DNA of 64,000 nt from Agriotes lineatus (GCA_940337035.1 CALNHX010003291.1:1-64000), one strand, 5' to 3'; positions 23,215 to 35,513 are shown, numbered from the stretch's first letter. Notes: generated by a model not told the origin, from the letters alone. Translations and numbers: made by a program.

Positions 23215-23621
23215 AAGCGACTGACCGGAATTTCCGTCAGCGATCAAGGTTGCTGTTACGCATTTCTGAGATGTACTGTTGTTCTTTCAACCACAGAAGC
23301 CGAGTATATCGCAGCCAGTGAAGGCGCCAAGGAAGTTGTGTGGCTGAAACGTTTGCTTAGTAACGTAAGTGAGCTACAACTGATTCCAGCACTTCAATGG
23401 ACAATGCGAGTGCCCTCAAACTAGTGAAAAACCCAGCGTTCCACAAGAGATCTAAACACATTGAAATAAAGTTCCATTTTGTGCGAGAAAAATATAATGA
23501 AGGAGAAATTGACGTCCAGCATGTAGATGGGGTAAATCAAGTGGCAGGCATTTTTACCAAACCCTTACAGCGCGTGAGATTTGAGAAGATCCGTGAGATG
23601 CTAGGTTTAATATATTTATGA
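23215..23621 (+). pseudogene. Ty1/copia RNase H C-terminus
   Basis: Two frames joined by a shift near 23400 encode the end of a copia polyprotein: VLSTTEAEYIAASEGAKEVV, then DNASALKLVKNPAFHKRSKH, HIEIKFHFVREK and VNQVAGIFTKPL. These are the classic RNase H C-terminal motifs of Ty1/copia. The N-terminal RNase H and the reverse transcriptase are missing on this side. A purine tract (TTTTGGGAGGAAG, 23629-23641) and an LTR follow, as expected for a 3' end. The orientation is opposite to the gag-integrase part at 40515-42325. Confidence 0.85.
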
Positions 23622-23643
23622 ACAATATTTTGGGAGGAAGTAT

Positions 23644-23875
23644 TGAAGTTACATTCAAATTACTGTCATATTATGTTTAGTTATTTTTATATGTTGGTAA
23701 TACCTCCCACTTTTTCTTTTGTTTTATGTACTTTCTGTTAACTAACTCACTTGTTCGAGAACCTTAGCTGTAGCTGGTTGTGTTTTACTAAACGTGTAAT
23801 ATTACTTCAAAGCTTTTGTGTCTCATTACTTTTTGAACATTAAACGTATTAAACCGTATTTGTTTAATCTTATCA
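23644..23875 (+). repeat. copia LTR
   Basis: A 232-bp TG...CA unit (TGAAGTTACATT to ATCTTATCA) directly after the polypurine tract, followed immediately by GGTTATGGGCCCAGG. That last sequence is the primer site used by Drosophila copia (a half-tRNA-Met type primer). The LTR is therefore flanked on one side like a 3' LTR and on the other like a 5' LTR. Confidence 0.75.
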
Positions 23876-23972
23876 GGTTATGGGCCCAGGCCGCTTATAA
23901 CCTGATAAGATTAAACAAATACGGTTTAATACGTTTAATGTTCAAAAAGTATTGAGACACAAAAGCTTTGAA
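23807..23972. repeat. Head-to-head copia LTR junction (76-bp inverted arms)
   Basis: Arms 23807-23882 and 23897-23972 are inverted copies of the last part of the copia LTR, meeting at a 14-bp centre GGGCCCAGGCCGCT. The plus LTR ends at 23875 and the minus LTR ends at 23903, so 27 bp carrying the primer site separate the two LTR termini. This is an inversion junction, not an ordinary insertion. Confidence 0.85.
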
Positions 23973-24076
23973 ACCGCAACACTTTTCATATCCCATTTCT
24001 GCCGATGTTGCTTTGGCAGGTGAACAAAACACTCGGTTCCAAAAATGTGATTCGGTTTCACAGCTTCTTTCTTATA
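23973..24076 (-). pseudogene. copia integrase continuation left of the hAT
   Basis: The minus strand reads KKEAVKPNHIFGTECFVHLP and then KQHRQKWDMKS, the segment that follows ELWYK in copia integrases (compare GxxP-HLRVFG and HVPKQ-RxKWD-KS). The part ending ELWYK is at 40515-40886, on the other side of the hAT element. Directly after KWDMKS the frame runs into the inverted LTR end, so integrase C-terminus, RT and RNase H have been lost from this arm. Confidence 0.8.
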
Positions 24077-25428
24077 CAGGGCTTCCAGCAAACTTTCTTG
24101 TAAACAAATATGATTATGACTACTTTTTTCACAAAAAATGACAAAAAAATTACCCCTTTTTATGAAAAATTAATTACATAGCTATACGAAAATTGCAAAA
24201 ATAATTTGTCGAACACGTTATCAAGAACATAAAATATATAAAACAAAAACAAAAGCTGCTATTAACTCAACTAAATACAAAAATTCTTTAACTCATATAA
24301 AAAAAAATTAGACAAGACACTAGTCTACATCAAAAATCACAAAATTAAATATTTTATTTAAGGAACTGTAAATTACTAATTATATGCACATATGTTAACG
24401 AACGACATGATAATAAAATTACTTAATCTTTTGTTTTTTCAGAAAAGTTGTTATTATTTTCCCCTGCCGTTTATTAATAGTTTTTTTCAATTTTATTCGT
24501 TTCATTTAAATTTGTAGATTCTTTCTGACGCAATTCTTTGTACCCTTGAAGAAGACCCTGCGCAATTCTGGTTTCCAACAAATTCCCCTTTTTAATAGCG
24601 GTTATAATCGTTCATTGGCCTCTTTTAGAATTGTCTCTGCAACTTTGCTTTGCTGCTGTAATTCTTTCTCCTTGTACTTTAATTCACCTTCCAATTCTTG
24701 TATTGACTGTGTTTCTGCTGTTACAGTGTTAGCAATTTGTTTAGTAGTCTCCAGTTCCTCTTGATTCCTTATACTTATCTCAGTAAGTCTTCTTTGTTGC
24801 TCACGTTCCTCTTCAAGAAAACTCTGATAAGTCTTGTGGGCCAATGATGCCATCTGTATAAGATCGTTAGTTATAGGGACTAACTCTGGTTTATTATTGT
24901 ATTTCTGGAGGCCATCGATTACATTAAGTCGAGAATTCAAAGTTCTGCATTTCATATTAGTTTTATCATCGGTTAAGATTAAACGTGATCTTTGACTATT
25001 CTCATATTCTCATTATATTTGGGTATTTTATTGTTACATCAGCTTGCTTTATATTAAAAATTCCATTCCAAAATTAATTTATATTATTATCTGAAGTCGG
25101 TTGGTAATTAATTACCGTTTCTTCACATTTCAAAAGACTCCACTCATTTGCAAGATGAGTCAAATTAATATTTTCTAAGGGTACTTTTTGGGCGAGTTTT
25201 TGAATCGAATTTTTGCTGCTTGCTTTAATTTGAATAGGTTGCAAAATTCGACAATGTTTTAAAAAGAACTTCCATTGAGGGAAGATTTTCTAAATATATG
25301 TTTGGCTGCAGCAATGTAATGATCCCGAGCTCCTTTATAAAATGCTAAGCGATCCACATCCTTAAAACAAGGTTCAGTTAGCAACTTGTTTGCATAGATT
25401 CCAATATCAATTTTTTGAAGATCTAGAT

Positions 25429-26408
25429 CAGTGATTCCCAAAGTGGGCGATATCGCCCCTCGGGGGGCGTTGGAACGAGCCAGGGGGACGATAGTAGCCT
25501 TGGGTGCATTTGAGGGGCGGTGAATAAAAATAAGGGGGCGGTGAAAGCTTAAAGAGGGAAGAGAAAAGATGAGAAGATTTAGAAAAACCATTCGTACATA
25601 TTTCATCTGTCGTGTAACATACTATAACATTATTTTCCAAATAAACACACAAAATGCAAGTTACAGATTTATTTATTCCATGAAGACTATTTACCATTAT
25701 TAAATGTTCTTATTTTTCTTCATACCATTTGCTACTTTAATTATTCAGTCTGTTTATGCTCCGCGTCTTTAATGATACTTTACCACACCCTTTTAATACA
25801 CAATCCAGAAAGTAAATATGTACAATTATAATAAAGGGTTTTTATTATTCAAATTTGCTTTTACTCAAAATACAGGTTACAAATTCAGAAAAGATTTGTT
25901 TATTTTAAACTATCATTTTCTCTAGCAATAAAAATGAATACAAAATTTCTATATGGTATATTTTATTATAACATTTCATAATTGACTTTTTCAGATAATT
26001 ATTTGAGTTTGGCTTCCACTTTAGATATTCCGATTGTCAGTTAATACCTACAAATTAAAATCTAAGCTCTGATGTTACCGAACAACTATCCCAACTAAAT
26101 CAACTTATATGCTCGAACCTTTTTAATAAACTATTCATAATTTAACAGGAACTGTATCTACTATATCATTCATTAAACAATTCTCAAATATTTATGTTGT
26201 ACTTTTAATGTATAAATTCCCCCCTGTACTTTTCTTTCAAAATAATTTCCTACCTAGAAATACTCTTATAGATAATTATCAGTCTCAAGAAGCTACCACT
26301 ACAATATCTTTCTGTTTGTTCGCTTAAAGAATGTAGATTTCTAGGGGGCGCTGAGTAATTTTTTTTCTAAAAAGGGGGCGGTAGGCTAAATATGTTTGGG
26401 AACCACTG
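25429..26408. mobile_element. 980-bp non-autonomous hAT-type element
   Basis: Ends CAGTGATTCCCAAAGTGG and its partner TTTGGGAACCACTG are the common hAT terminal inverted repeat. An exact 8-bp target duplication ATCTAGAT flanks it (25421-25428 and 26409-26416). GGGGGCG-type motifs occur near both ends. The interior is AT-rich with no transposase motif; the 89-codon minus frame is not supported as a gene. It is inserted in the hAT transposase. Confidence 0.92.
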
Positions 26409-26584
26409 ATCTAGATAGTTGTTTTTTATTAAAAATGAAATCTTCCCTATCTTTTGACATATCAATCGAAGTGTTATCCTTGCAAAATTTTAAGAGCAGT
26501 GTGGTAAACAAATTCACTAATTCATCGTATAGCATATGAATTAATGGCTCGTCTTTTTGAAAAAAACGTGTGAACTGAGTTATA

Positions 26585-28226
26585 CGAGCCCTAACCACTA
26601 TATATTCGGACGATATATGAGGTTAACATGAATCAGTAGCAATAAAATTATACATGGTTCATATTGGATTGTGACTCTATTTTTTAAAAGACTATGTTCA
26701 TATAAAACTTTTTTTATGAAATAAACATATAAACTATTTACATAAGATGTATTTTTATATTAGTTTTGAATATCTAACAAAAAATGAGAATTAAATTATT
26801 CCAACGGTTAACAATTAATATTGAGTTACATCGCCTTTAGCTTTAATTACTGCCTTAATTTTTAAAGGCATGGTCGATATAAGCTTCTGGCACTCTTCAA
26901 TGCCAAATAAATCCCAAATCTCTTGTATTTTAGAGCACAGCTGTGGAACAGTGCGTTGAGGGTCGTTCCTCAAACTCTGTTTCATTTTGTGCCACACTGT
27001 CTCTATTATATTGAGATCGGGACTGCTTGAGGGCCAATCCAGTACGACAATCTTATTATGTGTAAACCATTCTTTAGTTGATTTGGCTGTATGGGAAGAT
27101 GCACCGTCTTGTTGAAATACAAGATCGTCAATGTGCATCTTCTGTATACTGGGTAATAAGAAATTAGATAGGATACTCTGATACTTTTGTGCGTTAACGA
27201 TTCCGTTTATAAAGTGCAATATTCCTAGACCCTTTGCTGACATACAGCCCCAAACCATAACTTCATGTGGAAACTTCACAGTCCGCTTTAAGCAGTCCTT
27301 ATGGAATGCCTCAGACTTAGTTCTTATAACACGGCTCCTGCAATCTCCCACACTCACGTCAAATTTGGATTCGTCGTTAAAAACAACTTTGCTCCAATCA
27401 TCCACCGTCCAAAACTCTCTTTCTTTGGCCCACGCAAATCGTCTCTTTTTCTGTTCGTCAGTTAACAGTGGCTTTTCCTTAGCCTACAATGAAGATAGTT
27501 TATTTCTTAATTTCTAGGATAATTGATTAATAACAAACCCTATAAAATCCGAGACCAGATCGGTGAATCCACGTCCGACAACATTCTCGGCCAACAATTA
27601 AGCCAGTATCATTGTTCCAAGCAGCTGTTATTTCTCGTAATGTTGATCTTCGAGCGTGTTTGCAAATTTTTACTAAAAGTCGCTGGCTTCTCGAAGTTAC
27701 CAAACGTGGTCAGCCCGTACTTTTTCCGCGAACATTAAAATTGCCGGTTTCCTTATATTTTTTCACAACTTCTCCAACCGTAGATTTTGACATGCACAGT
27801 TCTCCAGCAATTGCAGACATGGATTTGCCTTCATTACGTTTTTAAAAATTATTTATCGCAGTTTTAAGGGCGTTGCTACACCACGACCCATATTGCTACT
27901 AGAAATGTCAATAAACAACAATGCCTTGTTGATTTGATTGTCGTTTGTTAACAGCGTGCATTTAAAAAGGCCTTCTATGAAATTCACAGCATTTTTAATA
28001 ATCGTCCGAATATTAAGTGGTCAGTAAATAAATGAATTTAAACGCTTCTGCTTGTGCGATTATAATAAATATTATATAAAAATCAAACTAATTACTGCAA
28101 ACACATATGGATATATGTATCTTTAAAAAATATTATTGCAAATAAACATTGATGAAATTATATCAGTGATGTCACAATATTTATTAAAAAACCGTCATCG
28201 TCCGAATATATAGTGGTTAGGGCTCG
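26585..28226 (-). mobile_element. Tc1/mariner element, 1642 bp
   Basis: Terminal inverted repeats of about 30 bp begin CGAGCCCTAACCACTATATA and include ATTCGGACGAT. TA dinucleotides flank both ends (26583-26584 and 28227-28228). A second copy of the CGTCCGAATAT motif occurs internally at 28008-28018. Length and structure are normal for Tc1. It interrupts the hAT transposase in the codons before TQFTRFFQKD. Confidence 0.95.
26815..27891 (-). pseudogene. Tc1-like transposase (DD34E), damaged N-terminal half
   Basis: The C-terminal 197 residues are open (27405-26815): FNDESKFD (first Asp), VFQQDGASSHTAK (second Asp) and WPSSSPDLNIIETVWHKMK (Glu) with 34 residues between second Asp and Glu, the DD34E pattern. 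Upstream, a helix-turn-helix region with STVGEVVKKYKETGNF and TLREITAAWN is broken by stops and shifts (for example a TGA after GKST near 27720). A GT-AG-like intron seems to sit at about 27484-27541 before AKEKPLLTDEQKKRR. The start ATG is probably at 27891. All catalytic acids survive but the DNA-binding part is dead. Confidence 0.9.
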
Positions 28227-28753
28227 TAGTTGTTGCACTTGAGACAACAAAGAACAATTTAGCTTTAAGAGATTTATTAGCTAAACATTCTGTAATACAT
28301 GTATATCTTGAAGTTGCTAGGAGGCTCTTTCTTTGAGACGGAATAAACGTTAAGAAGTACTTTCTAATAGCAGGCCACTGCTCCAAAACCCTTTGAGCAG
28401 AATCTACCATTGTTAACCAACGTGTTCAAATATGCTTAATAAACTTTGATGTTGGAACGTTCACTTCTGCTTGTATTTTAAAATAATCCTCTTTACGCTG
28501 AGGCCAACCATTAAAAAATAGTATAAATTCATAATGAAGTCATCCACCTCCACACCAAAAGCCTCCAATCCCTTTAAGAATGCATTGTGACATATATGCA
28601 AATTACATGAGCCTAAAATAATAACAAGATTTATTTAATTCAATAAATTTTATACAAAGCGTTTTTTTTTACCTAAATCATGCAAAGACTTCCCACGAAG
28701 ACCTTTTACTTCCTCGTTTATTAAGTTGAATATCTTTTTATTAACATTTGGCC

Positions 28754-29741
28754 TAGTGATGGGCATAACCGGACAATTTTCATAACCGAATTATTTGCAT
28801 TCGAATGATATTAATAACCGAATGATTATTTGAATAATCATTCGAATAAATGTTGGCTCTCGATTCGTTTCGATTAAGTCAGCCGGTTTGCCGGCTGGCG
28901 GTTCACCGTCATCGACATCGTAACTTGCAGATAGCAGAGGAACCAAAACATAATATGTACGGTCGGCGCCTTAGAAATCGGGACACGTAATATGTTCTTC
29001 TAGTCTTTGGAGTATTCTTGCTCCGGTTACTTCATTAATGTGAGATGGCATTTCATAATTTACAAACAATAAACAATCTGACGTAACAATTAAAACCATA
29101 ATAACTGTAAAAACCCAGTTTATACACTTAAAAAATACATGCAAAATATATCATAATAGTGTGTAGTGCCCGATTTCTAAGGCGCCGACCGTACATTTTG
29201 TGTTATGTATTGGAAATTAAGAGGTATTTATTAAGAAGTGTAGAAAGAAAGAAATATGCAGCAAATAAGCAGTCCCGCTAATCGCAATAAAAACAGTGGT
29301 AAAACGTTTATCTTTATCGATCGGGTGGGTTAAAGGCGCCGCCTCTTGTATTCAACCTTTGGAGATGTAAGCAAATAAAAAATTGTTTTATAGCTTGATG
29401 CGTTTGCAGTTTTTAGGCGTTCAGGTTTCAGGTCCCCAGAATTTGATGATTTGATATTTTTTATGATAGGAGGTAAGTACGCGATAACCAAATGGTGTTT
29501 TCAGTACAGCCTGCTTTGTTTATGAGTTATAACGTATTTATATTTACAGAATTTTGAGCACTGCGTAGGTCGCTGAGATATGGCACGTAGTACCTTTGAA
29601 TAGAGGTTTTATATTCAAAGCGTAGTACGTATCAGCATGAGGTTATTTTTCATTTGAATACTTGGAACGAAAACCGAGTTACATAGGTTATTTCAATAAC
29701 CGGATAACCGGTTATTTTTCATTCGAATAAGCCCATCACTA
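28754..29741. mobile_element. 988-bp hAT-type MITE with a nested palindrome
   Basis: Ends TAGTGATGGGCATAACCGG and, inverted, CCGGTTATTTTTCATTCGAA then TAAGCCCATCACTA. The 8-bp duplication ATTTGGCC lies at 28746-28753 on the left. The matching copy is at 36394-36401 because a LINE was inserted exactly at the right border of this MITE. Repeated CGAATRATT-type motifs lie inside both ends. A 238-bp inverted-repeat unit is nested within. Confidence 0.8.
28957..29194. repeat. Nested inverted-repeat unit, 26-bp arms
   Basis: GTACGGTCGGCGCCTTAGAA (arm 28957-28982) and its complement ending GGCGCCGACCGTAC (29169-29194) are perfect 26-bp arms around ~186 bp. It is either a small DNA transposon inserted in the surrounding MITE or part of it. 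No target duplication was recognised. Confidence 0.7.
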
Positions 29742-29844
29742 ATGTTCGACCGTCTTCGAGTGTGGACGCATGAGAATTTTGCTCTGTAGTTTATTATATA
29801 TATTACAAAATAAATGCGTGCAGTATAAATTAATCCTACATAAA

Positions 29845-30775
29845 ATGTCTTTGTGTAACGTCTGTGATGAGAAGTTGCCACCGGAGCCTGATTTTGTGCA
29901 TTGTGAAGGCTGTAAGAGTAATATTCATTACTTATGCAGTGGTGTGCGAGAAACCTCCTTTCGCAAACTTAGCAGTGAGACGAAATTAGCATGGAGATGT
30001 GGAAAATGGCATTGATACTCAGTCGCATATACAAACCTCGAGCACTGTCAATGCAGATATGTTATCAATCATAACACGTGCAGTTAAGGAGGCAGTTAAA
30101 GAAGAGAACAAGTTGTTGTCTGATAAGCTGGATGCATTCCAATAATCCTTAGATTATTATCACGATCAACTACGAGATTTAAAAAAACTATTATGTGAAA
30201 AATATAAACGATTGGATGAATGTTTTTCTGTGATGGACAAATTAAATGTAAATCTAAAGAAAGAAAATTCTGATTTCAAACAAAGAATTAATCACCTGGA
30301 ACAATACAGCCGTTTGAATTGTGTAGAAATCAGAGGAGTACCGGAGCCGCGGGATGAAAGTGTGTTGGCCACAATAGGTATTATTGGCCGTGCGCTGAAC
30401 TTTCCTATCGATAAAACTATGATCGATGCATGTCACAGATTAGCTCCTAATCAATCGAGGCCTCTTGAACCACGCGGTATTATTTTGAAATTTCTTAGTC
30501 GCATCTATAAAGAAGAATTTTTGAACGCGAGGAAAATCAAACGCACTTTCTCCACTAAGTATCTGGACCCATCCTCTGGAATATCTAATCCCATCTACAT
30601 CAACGAGTTTTTATCTCCTGAGTACAGAAAATTCTTTAACCAGTGTCGTGAGTTTAAAAAGTCTAATGGTATTCAATTTTTGTGGGTTAAAAATGGCAAG
30701 ATAATGATGCGGAAAAGTGAAAATACTCGGGTATACGTAATAAATTCCACTTCCGATTTTACTGATGTACATTAG
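29845..30775 (+). pseudogene. LINE ORF1: PHD finger, coiled coil, RRM-like domain
   Basis: Starts MSLCNVCDEKLPPEPDF with the Cys/His ligands CxxC...CxxC...HxxC...WRC of a PHD finger (29845-30010). After a TGA (30013) and a TAA (near 30144) comes a heptad-rich coiled coil (30150-30300). Then a domain starts NCVEIRGVPEP and runs through FSTKYLDPSSG and FLWVKNGKIMMRK, like the RRM/CTD half of L1-type ORF1 proteins. Such proteins bind LINE RNA. Two stops make this copy defective. An AT-rich spacer of 400 bp separates it from ORF2. Confidence 0.8.
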
Positions 30776-32430
30776 TTTTACGATTTTCAATTTTGCGAAC
30801 TCTCACGATTTGCAATTATTATTAGAATTTAAGGAAGCTGAGTTTAATATATTTTTAAGTTACTTTATCATAATGAATCTAGGTTCCGTGTGTCAGAGGT
30901 CTTCTTTTTATGGTTACTTGTTGAAGAATGTAGGTTTGAAATTATATTGTATTTCTGATGTGAATGATCAATATGTTGCTATTATTTAATGAGCCAATTT
31001 AATTTTCAGTAGGAAATGTGATGTAAAATTTAGTTTAGTTTGCATACCATAAAATTATATTATTTTTCTCATATGGAAGATTGCTACGAGTTACTAAACG
31101 AGCCGCAGTCATCTTCAATTGGTAGTAGTATCTTTCCTACAGCTTGTCTATTTACTTATTTATCTAGATACTTACATGATTAACACCATTAAGATAGCTC
31201 ATTTAAACGTACGATCTCTTTTAACTAATTTTGCAGAATTTAAATCTCTGATACTGAATTATGGCTACGATATAGTAGGAGTGTCTGAAACGAGGCTTTT
31301 CCCTCATATTCCGAATGAAGCTGTAAACATCGAAGGGTATAACATTCTACGTGAAGACCGTGTTACTGCTACATGGGGAGGAGGTGTTGGTATGTATATT
31401 AAAAATAATTATTCTTCTGTCTTACTTCAAACGGCAAGCAATAGTATTGCTTTAGAACAGATTTGGGTCAGCATTAAAATTGCTAGTATTAGAATAACGG
31501 TTGGTACCGTATATAGGAGGCAAGAGTACTCGCATTCTGATTTTTTAAATGCTTTCCAAGACTCTGTTTCTTCAATTTTATCTTCATGTGACGAAATAGT
31601 GTGCATGGGCGATTTTAATTTAAATCTCCTTAAATTTCATGAGGTTGCATGTGTACAATTTTATTCTGCCTTGGATGCAATGGGGCTCAAGCAAATTATA
31701 CTAGAACCCACTGGAGTTACAGCCACCACCGCCACATTAATTGATTTTATAATTGTTGGCTCAGATATAGAAGTAAAAAATACAGGTGTTATAAATATGC
31801 ATCATATATCTGATCATTCTTTAATATATTGTCACTATCCAATAAATACAAATGTACGTGTTAATCCACATTTATGTACGTTTAGAGACTTTCGACAGTA
31901 ATGATTTTAGAAATGACTTACAGCAAATACAATGGCAAAATATATACAACATCTTAGATATAAATGATAAAGTTACATATTTTACTAATAATATGTTAAC
32001 TCTATTTAACCGGCATGCTCCTGTAAAAACGGTAAAGATAACGAAACCTAAAGCACCATGGCTTACTGATAACATTAGACTAATGATGTCTTTAAGAGAT
32101 GCTGCTTTTAAACGATTTAAAAGGCTTAGGACTAGTTGCTCTTGGGAATATTACAAATCTTTACGGAAGTATACAACGTTTGCGATTAGAAAAGAAAAAC
32201 AAGCTTATTTAGAATACCGAGCCCGAAATGATTCTAATACTATGTGGAAGGAACTCGGATCATTAAATATAATCACTCAAAGAAATCCAATAACAATACT
32301 ATTCCACCATTTTTTAAGTGCCGGCAGGCCATCTATTTCTGGTAACAGAATTAGAAGATTACTACAATCATTCATTCCTAAAACCGTTTGAGTCCTTGTT
32401 TTGCTTCAAACCGTCTGATGAAAATGAAAT

Positions 32431-34043
32431 CTTTCTTTTCTTTTTCTTTTTCAGCCTTCATTCGCCCATTGTTGGACAAAGGCCTCCCCATATCTCTTCC
32501 AGATGTCTCTATCCTGCGTTCTGTTTCTCCAATTTAACCCTGCCGTTTTCTTTATGTCATCGGCCCATCGAAGCTGTGGTCTTCCTCTCGAACGCTTTGC
32601 TGTCCATGGCCTCCAGGTCTGGATTTTTTTATTCCAGCGGTTGTCGCTTTGCCTCATCGTGTGTCCACAGAATCTCCATTTAAGTGAGGCAACATGCTCT
32701 ATGGCATCTATGACTTGAGTTCTTTGACGCACCCATTCGTTCCTTTGTCGATCGCTCAGCTTTATATTCAGCATTTGACGTTCCATGCTTCTCTGCGTCT
32801 TAGCAATTTTGTCCATATTTGCCTTAGTAAGCGTCCATGTCTGGGCGCCATAAGTGAGGACAGGGAGTACGCATTGATCAAATACTCTTTTCCGTAAGTT
32901 GAGTGGTATTTTCTGGTTTTTCAAGATCGTTGAAGTTCTTCCAAAAGCTGCCCATCCGAGACGTGTTCTTCTACATATCTCCGCTGTTTAGTTTTCTTTA
33001 TTGATTAATAATTTTTGCCCCAGATATATATATTCGTTGACCCTTTCTAAGTTCTTATTCCCTACTGAAATTATGTCTGGTTCATCCATATTGGTCATAA
33101 GCTTTGTCTTAGATGTATTCACGATGAGACCTATTTTTTCTGATTCGATTGTAAGATCGTTGTACATTTCTGTTACCTCTTCTAAGTTATCTGAGATTAG
33201 GACGATGTCGTCTGCGAATCGTAGGTGGTTAAGCTTTTCTCCATTTATTGTAATACCCTTTTGTTCCCAATTTGTTTTCTTGAATACATCCTCCAAAGCT
33301 GTTATAAAGAGTTTCGGACTTATAGTATCACCCTGCCTTACTCCACGTTTTATAAGAAATGGTTTCGTTTCTATGTGCAGTTCTATTGTAGCAGCGGCTT
33401 CATCGTATATATTGTGCAGGAGTTGTATGTACCTGGAATCGATTCGACAGTTTTGTAGACCCCTTTCAATCGCCCAATGTTCTATGGAATCGAATGCCTT
33501 TTGATAATCTATGAAGATGAGATATAGCGGCAAGTTATATTCATTACTTTTTTCTATGAGGGTCCTTATTGTCAAAAGGTGGTCGCTTGTAGAAAATCCC
33601 TTTCTAAATCCTGCCTGTTCAATGGGTTGATAGTATTCCAACTTTTTAGAAATTCTAGCGGTAATGATCTTCGTTAGTAGTTTATACAGTTGAGATAGGA
33701 GTGTTATCGGTCTGTAGTTTTCAAGTAGTTTTCTATCTCCCTTTTTAAACAGCAGAATTATTTTTGCAACATTCCAGTCCTTTGGTATTTTTGTCTGGTT
33801 CAAACATTTGTTAAAAAGCAATTTAAGTGCCCGTATAACTGGTTTACCTCCTTTTTTTAGCAATTCATTGATGATATTATCTTGTCCAGGTGCTTTGTTA
33901 TTCTTTGTCATCTTTAAGGCGTTTTCTATTTCATCTTCTTCTATGTCAGGTAGGTCTTCGGAGTTCACATTGATGATTTTTCGCTTTAGCTGTTCTTTAG
34001 TTTCTTCAGTGGGTTTTATTTTTGATTCATAAGGATTTTTATA
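32431..34043 (-). pseudogene. RTE-clade LINE inside LINE-1
   Basis: The minus strand encodes a nearly complete RT and C-terminal domain: NKAPGQDNI, NYRPITLLSQLYKLLTKII, QAGFRKGFST, FIDYQKAFDSI, RGVRQGDTISPKLF and LRFADDIVLI (FADD catalytic pair), then YLGQKLL. One TAA at 32985 precedes RLGWAAFG, YGAQTWTLTK and GHTMRQSD with RSRGRPQLRWADD. The rest stays in one frame to 32451. The tail is a (GAAAAA)-like tract (32431-32452). A 9-bp target duplication AAATGAAAT flanks it (32422-32430 and 34045-34053). The endonuclease is missing by 5' truncation. Confidence 0.92.
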
Positions 34044-35513
34044 GAAATGAAATATCAAGTATAATATTCGGTATTAAAACGAATGCGGTTGGCTGTGACG
34101 GTATAAGTGTGTCAATGCTTAGAATGTGTTTTCCTACTATCTTGCCTATTATTACTCACATAATTAATTGTTGTTTGTTATCTTCTGTGTTTCCTGATAA
34201 ATGGAAGACCGCTGATGTCATTCCGTTACCTAAGATCAATGAACCTAAACTGTTTAAGGACCTTCGTCCTATCAGTATATTGCCAGTTATGTCTAAAATT
34301 TTAGAAAAAATAATGGTAGCACAAATAACAACTTACATTGCGCTTCATAATATCTTACCCGAAACACAATCAGGTTTTAGAAAGGGGTACAGCTGTGCTA
34401 CTGCTCTCCTGAACATAACTGATGATATACTGTCTGCTGCTGATAAAGACAGAACATCCGTTTTAGTCATGTTAGACTATTCAAAAGCATTTGACACTAT
34501 TTCCCATAAAATGTTGTTTAGCATCTTGCGGTTTATTGGTTTTGCTGCCGGCGCTGTGGAATTCATGCGGTCGTACCTTACAAATCGTTTTCAGAAAGTC
34601 ATTTTAAATGGGAAAACCTCATTTCCTTTACCAATCATGGCTGGCGTGCCTCAAGGTTCAAATCTAGGACCTTTACTCTACTCACTGTACACATGCAATT
34701 TCCGAAATTATGTTAAGCACTGCAAGTATCACCTATATGCCGACGATACACAACTTCAAATCGATTTTAAACCTGAAGATGTTGCGCAAACTAATAATTT
34801 CATTAAATCCGATATTGATGCTCTTGTTGAAATATCTGAAAAACATTGTCTAAAAATTAACGCAGAAAAATCCGTGGTTATGGTATTTGGCCAACGTAAA
34901 GCTAGAAATTTAATTAAACAGGACGTGATTGTTAAGGTTGGAGATGAGGTTTTGCTTGTAAAAGAAAGTGCAAAAAATCTTGGTCGGATCTTAGATGAAG
35001 ATTTAAAATGTTCTCAACATATTAGTCATTTATTACGTAAAGCTTATATTAATTTGAAGTTGATATTTAATCAAAGATTTTGTTTAACTAGAAAATTAAA
35101 GATACTGTTATGTGAATCCCTTGTATTGTCCCATTTTAATCATTGTGATGTTGTGTACGGACCGTGCATCGATAGCTATGATGTGAAAAAAGTTCAACGA
35201 ATGCAGAACTCTTGTCATCGGCTTGTATATGGTATCAAAAAGTTTCATCGCATCTCTCGTACATTAACTGAAGCTAAATGGCTTAATATGTATAATAGAA
35301 GAATGTTGCGTTCCTCAGTTCTGTTTCATAAAGTTATAGTTACTAAGCAACCAACTTACCTGTTTAATAAAGTAAATTTTAGATACAATGTTCACAAAGT
35401 GAATGTAAGAAAAAAAAGCATTTTCACACCTCCAATCCATAAATCTCATTTATTTGAAAAATCGTTTTCATATACCATCAGTAATGTTTACAACACCTTG
35501 CCGGAATTTCTAA

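Larger units (their letters stand above)
24602..28753 (-). pseudogene. hAT transposase, central and C-terminal parts (broken)
   Basis: Minus-strand pieces in order: PNVNKKIFNLINEEVKGLRG (28753-28676), a 60-70 bp GT-AG intron, SCNLHICHNAFLKGLEAFG, VDSAQRVLEQWPAIRKYF with FIPSQR (28410-28250), FTRFFQKDEPLIHMLYDEL (26585-26400), LQKIDIGIYANKLL with ARDHYIAA (25428-25260), NLTHLANEWSLLK, then TDDKTNMKCRTLNSRLNV and a Glu-rich coiled-coil tail ending at 24602. This is the hAT catalytic/helical core, although the GNAEVERGFS signature before TDDKTN is deleted. A Tc1 element and a hAT-type MITE split it. Many frameshifts; no function remains. Confidence 0.85.

Noticed and set aside
31852..32075. Antisense 67-codon ORF and similar shadows across the LINEs
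   Set aside because: They overlap motif-bearing reverse-transcriptase or endonuclease frames on the other strand and show no motif themselves.
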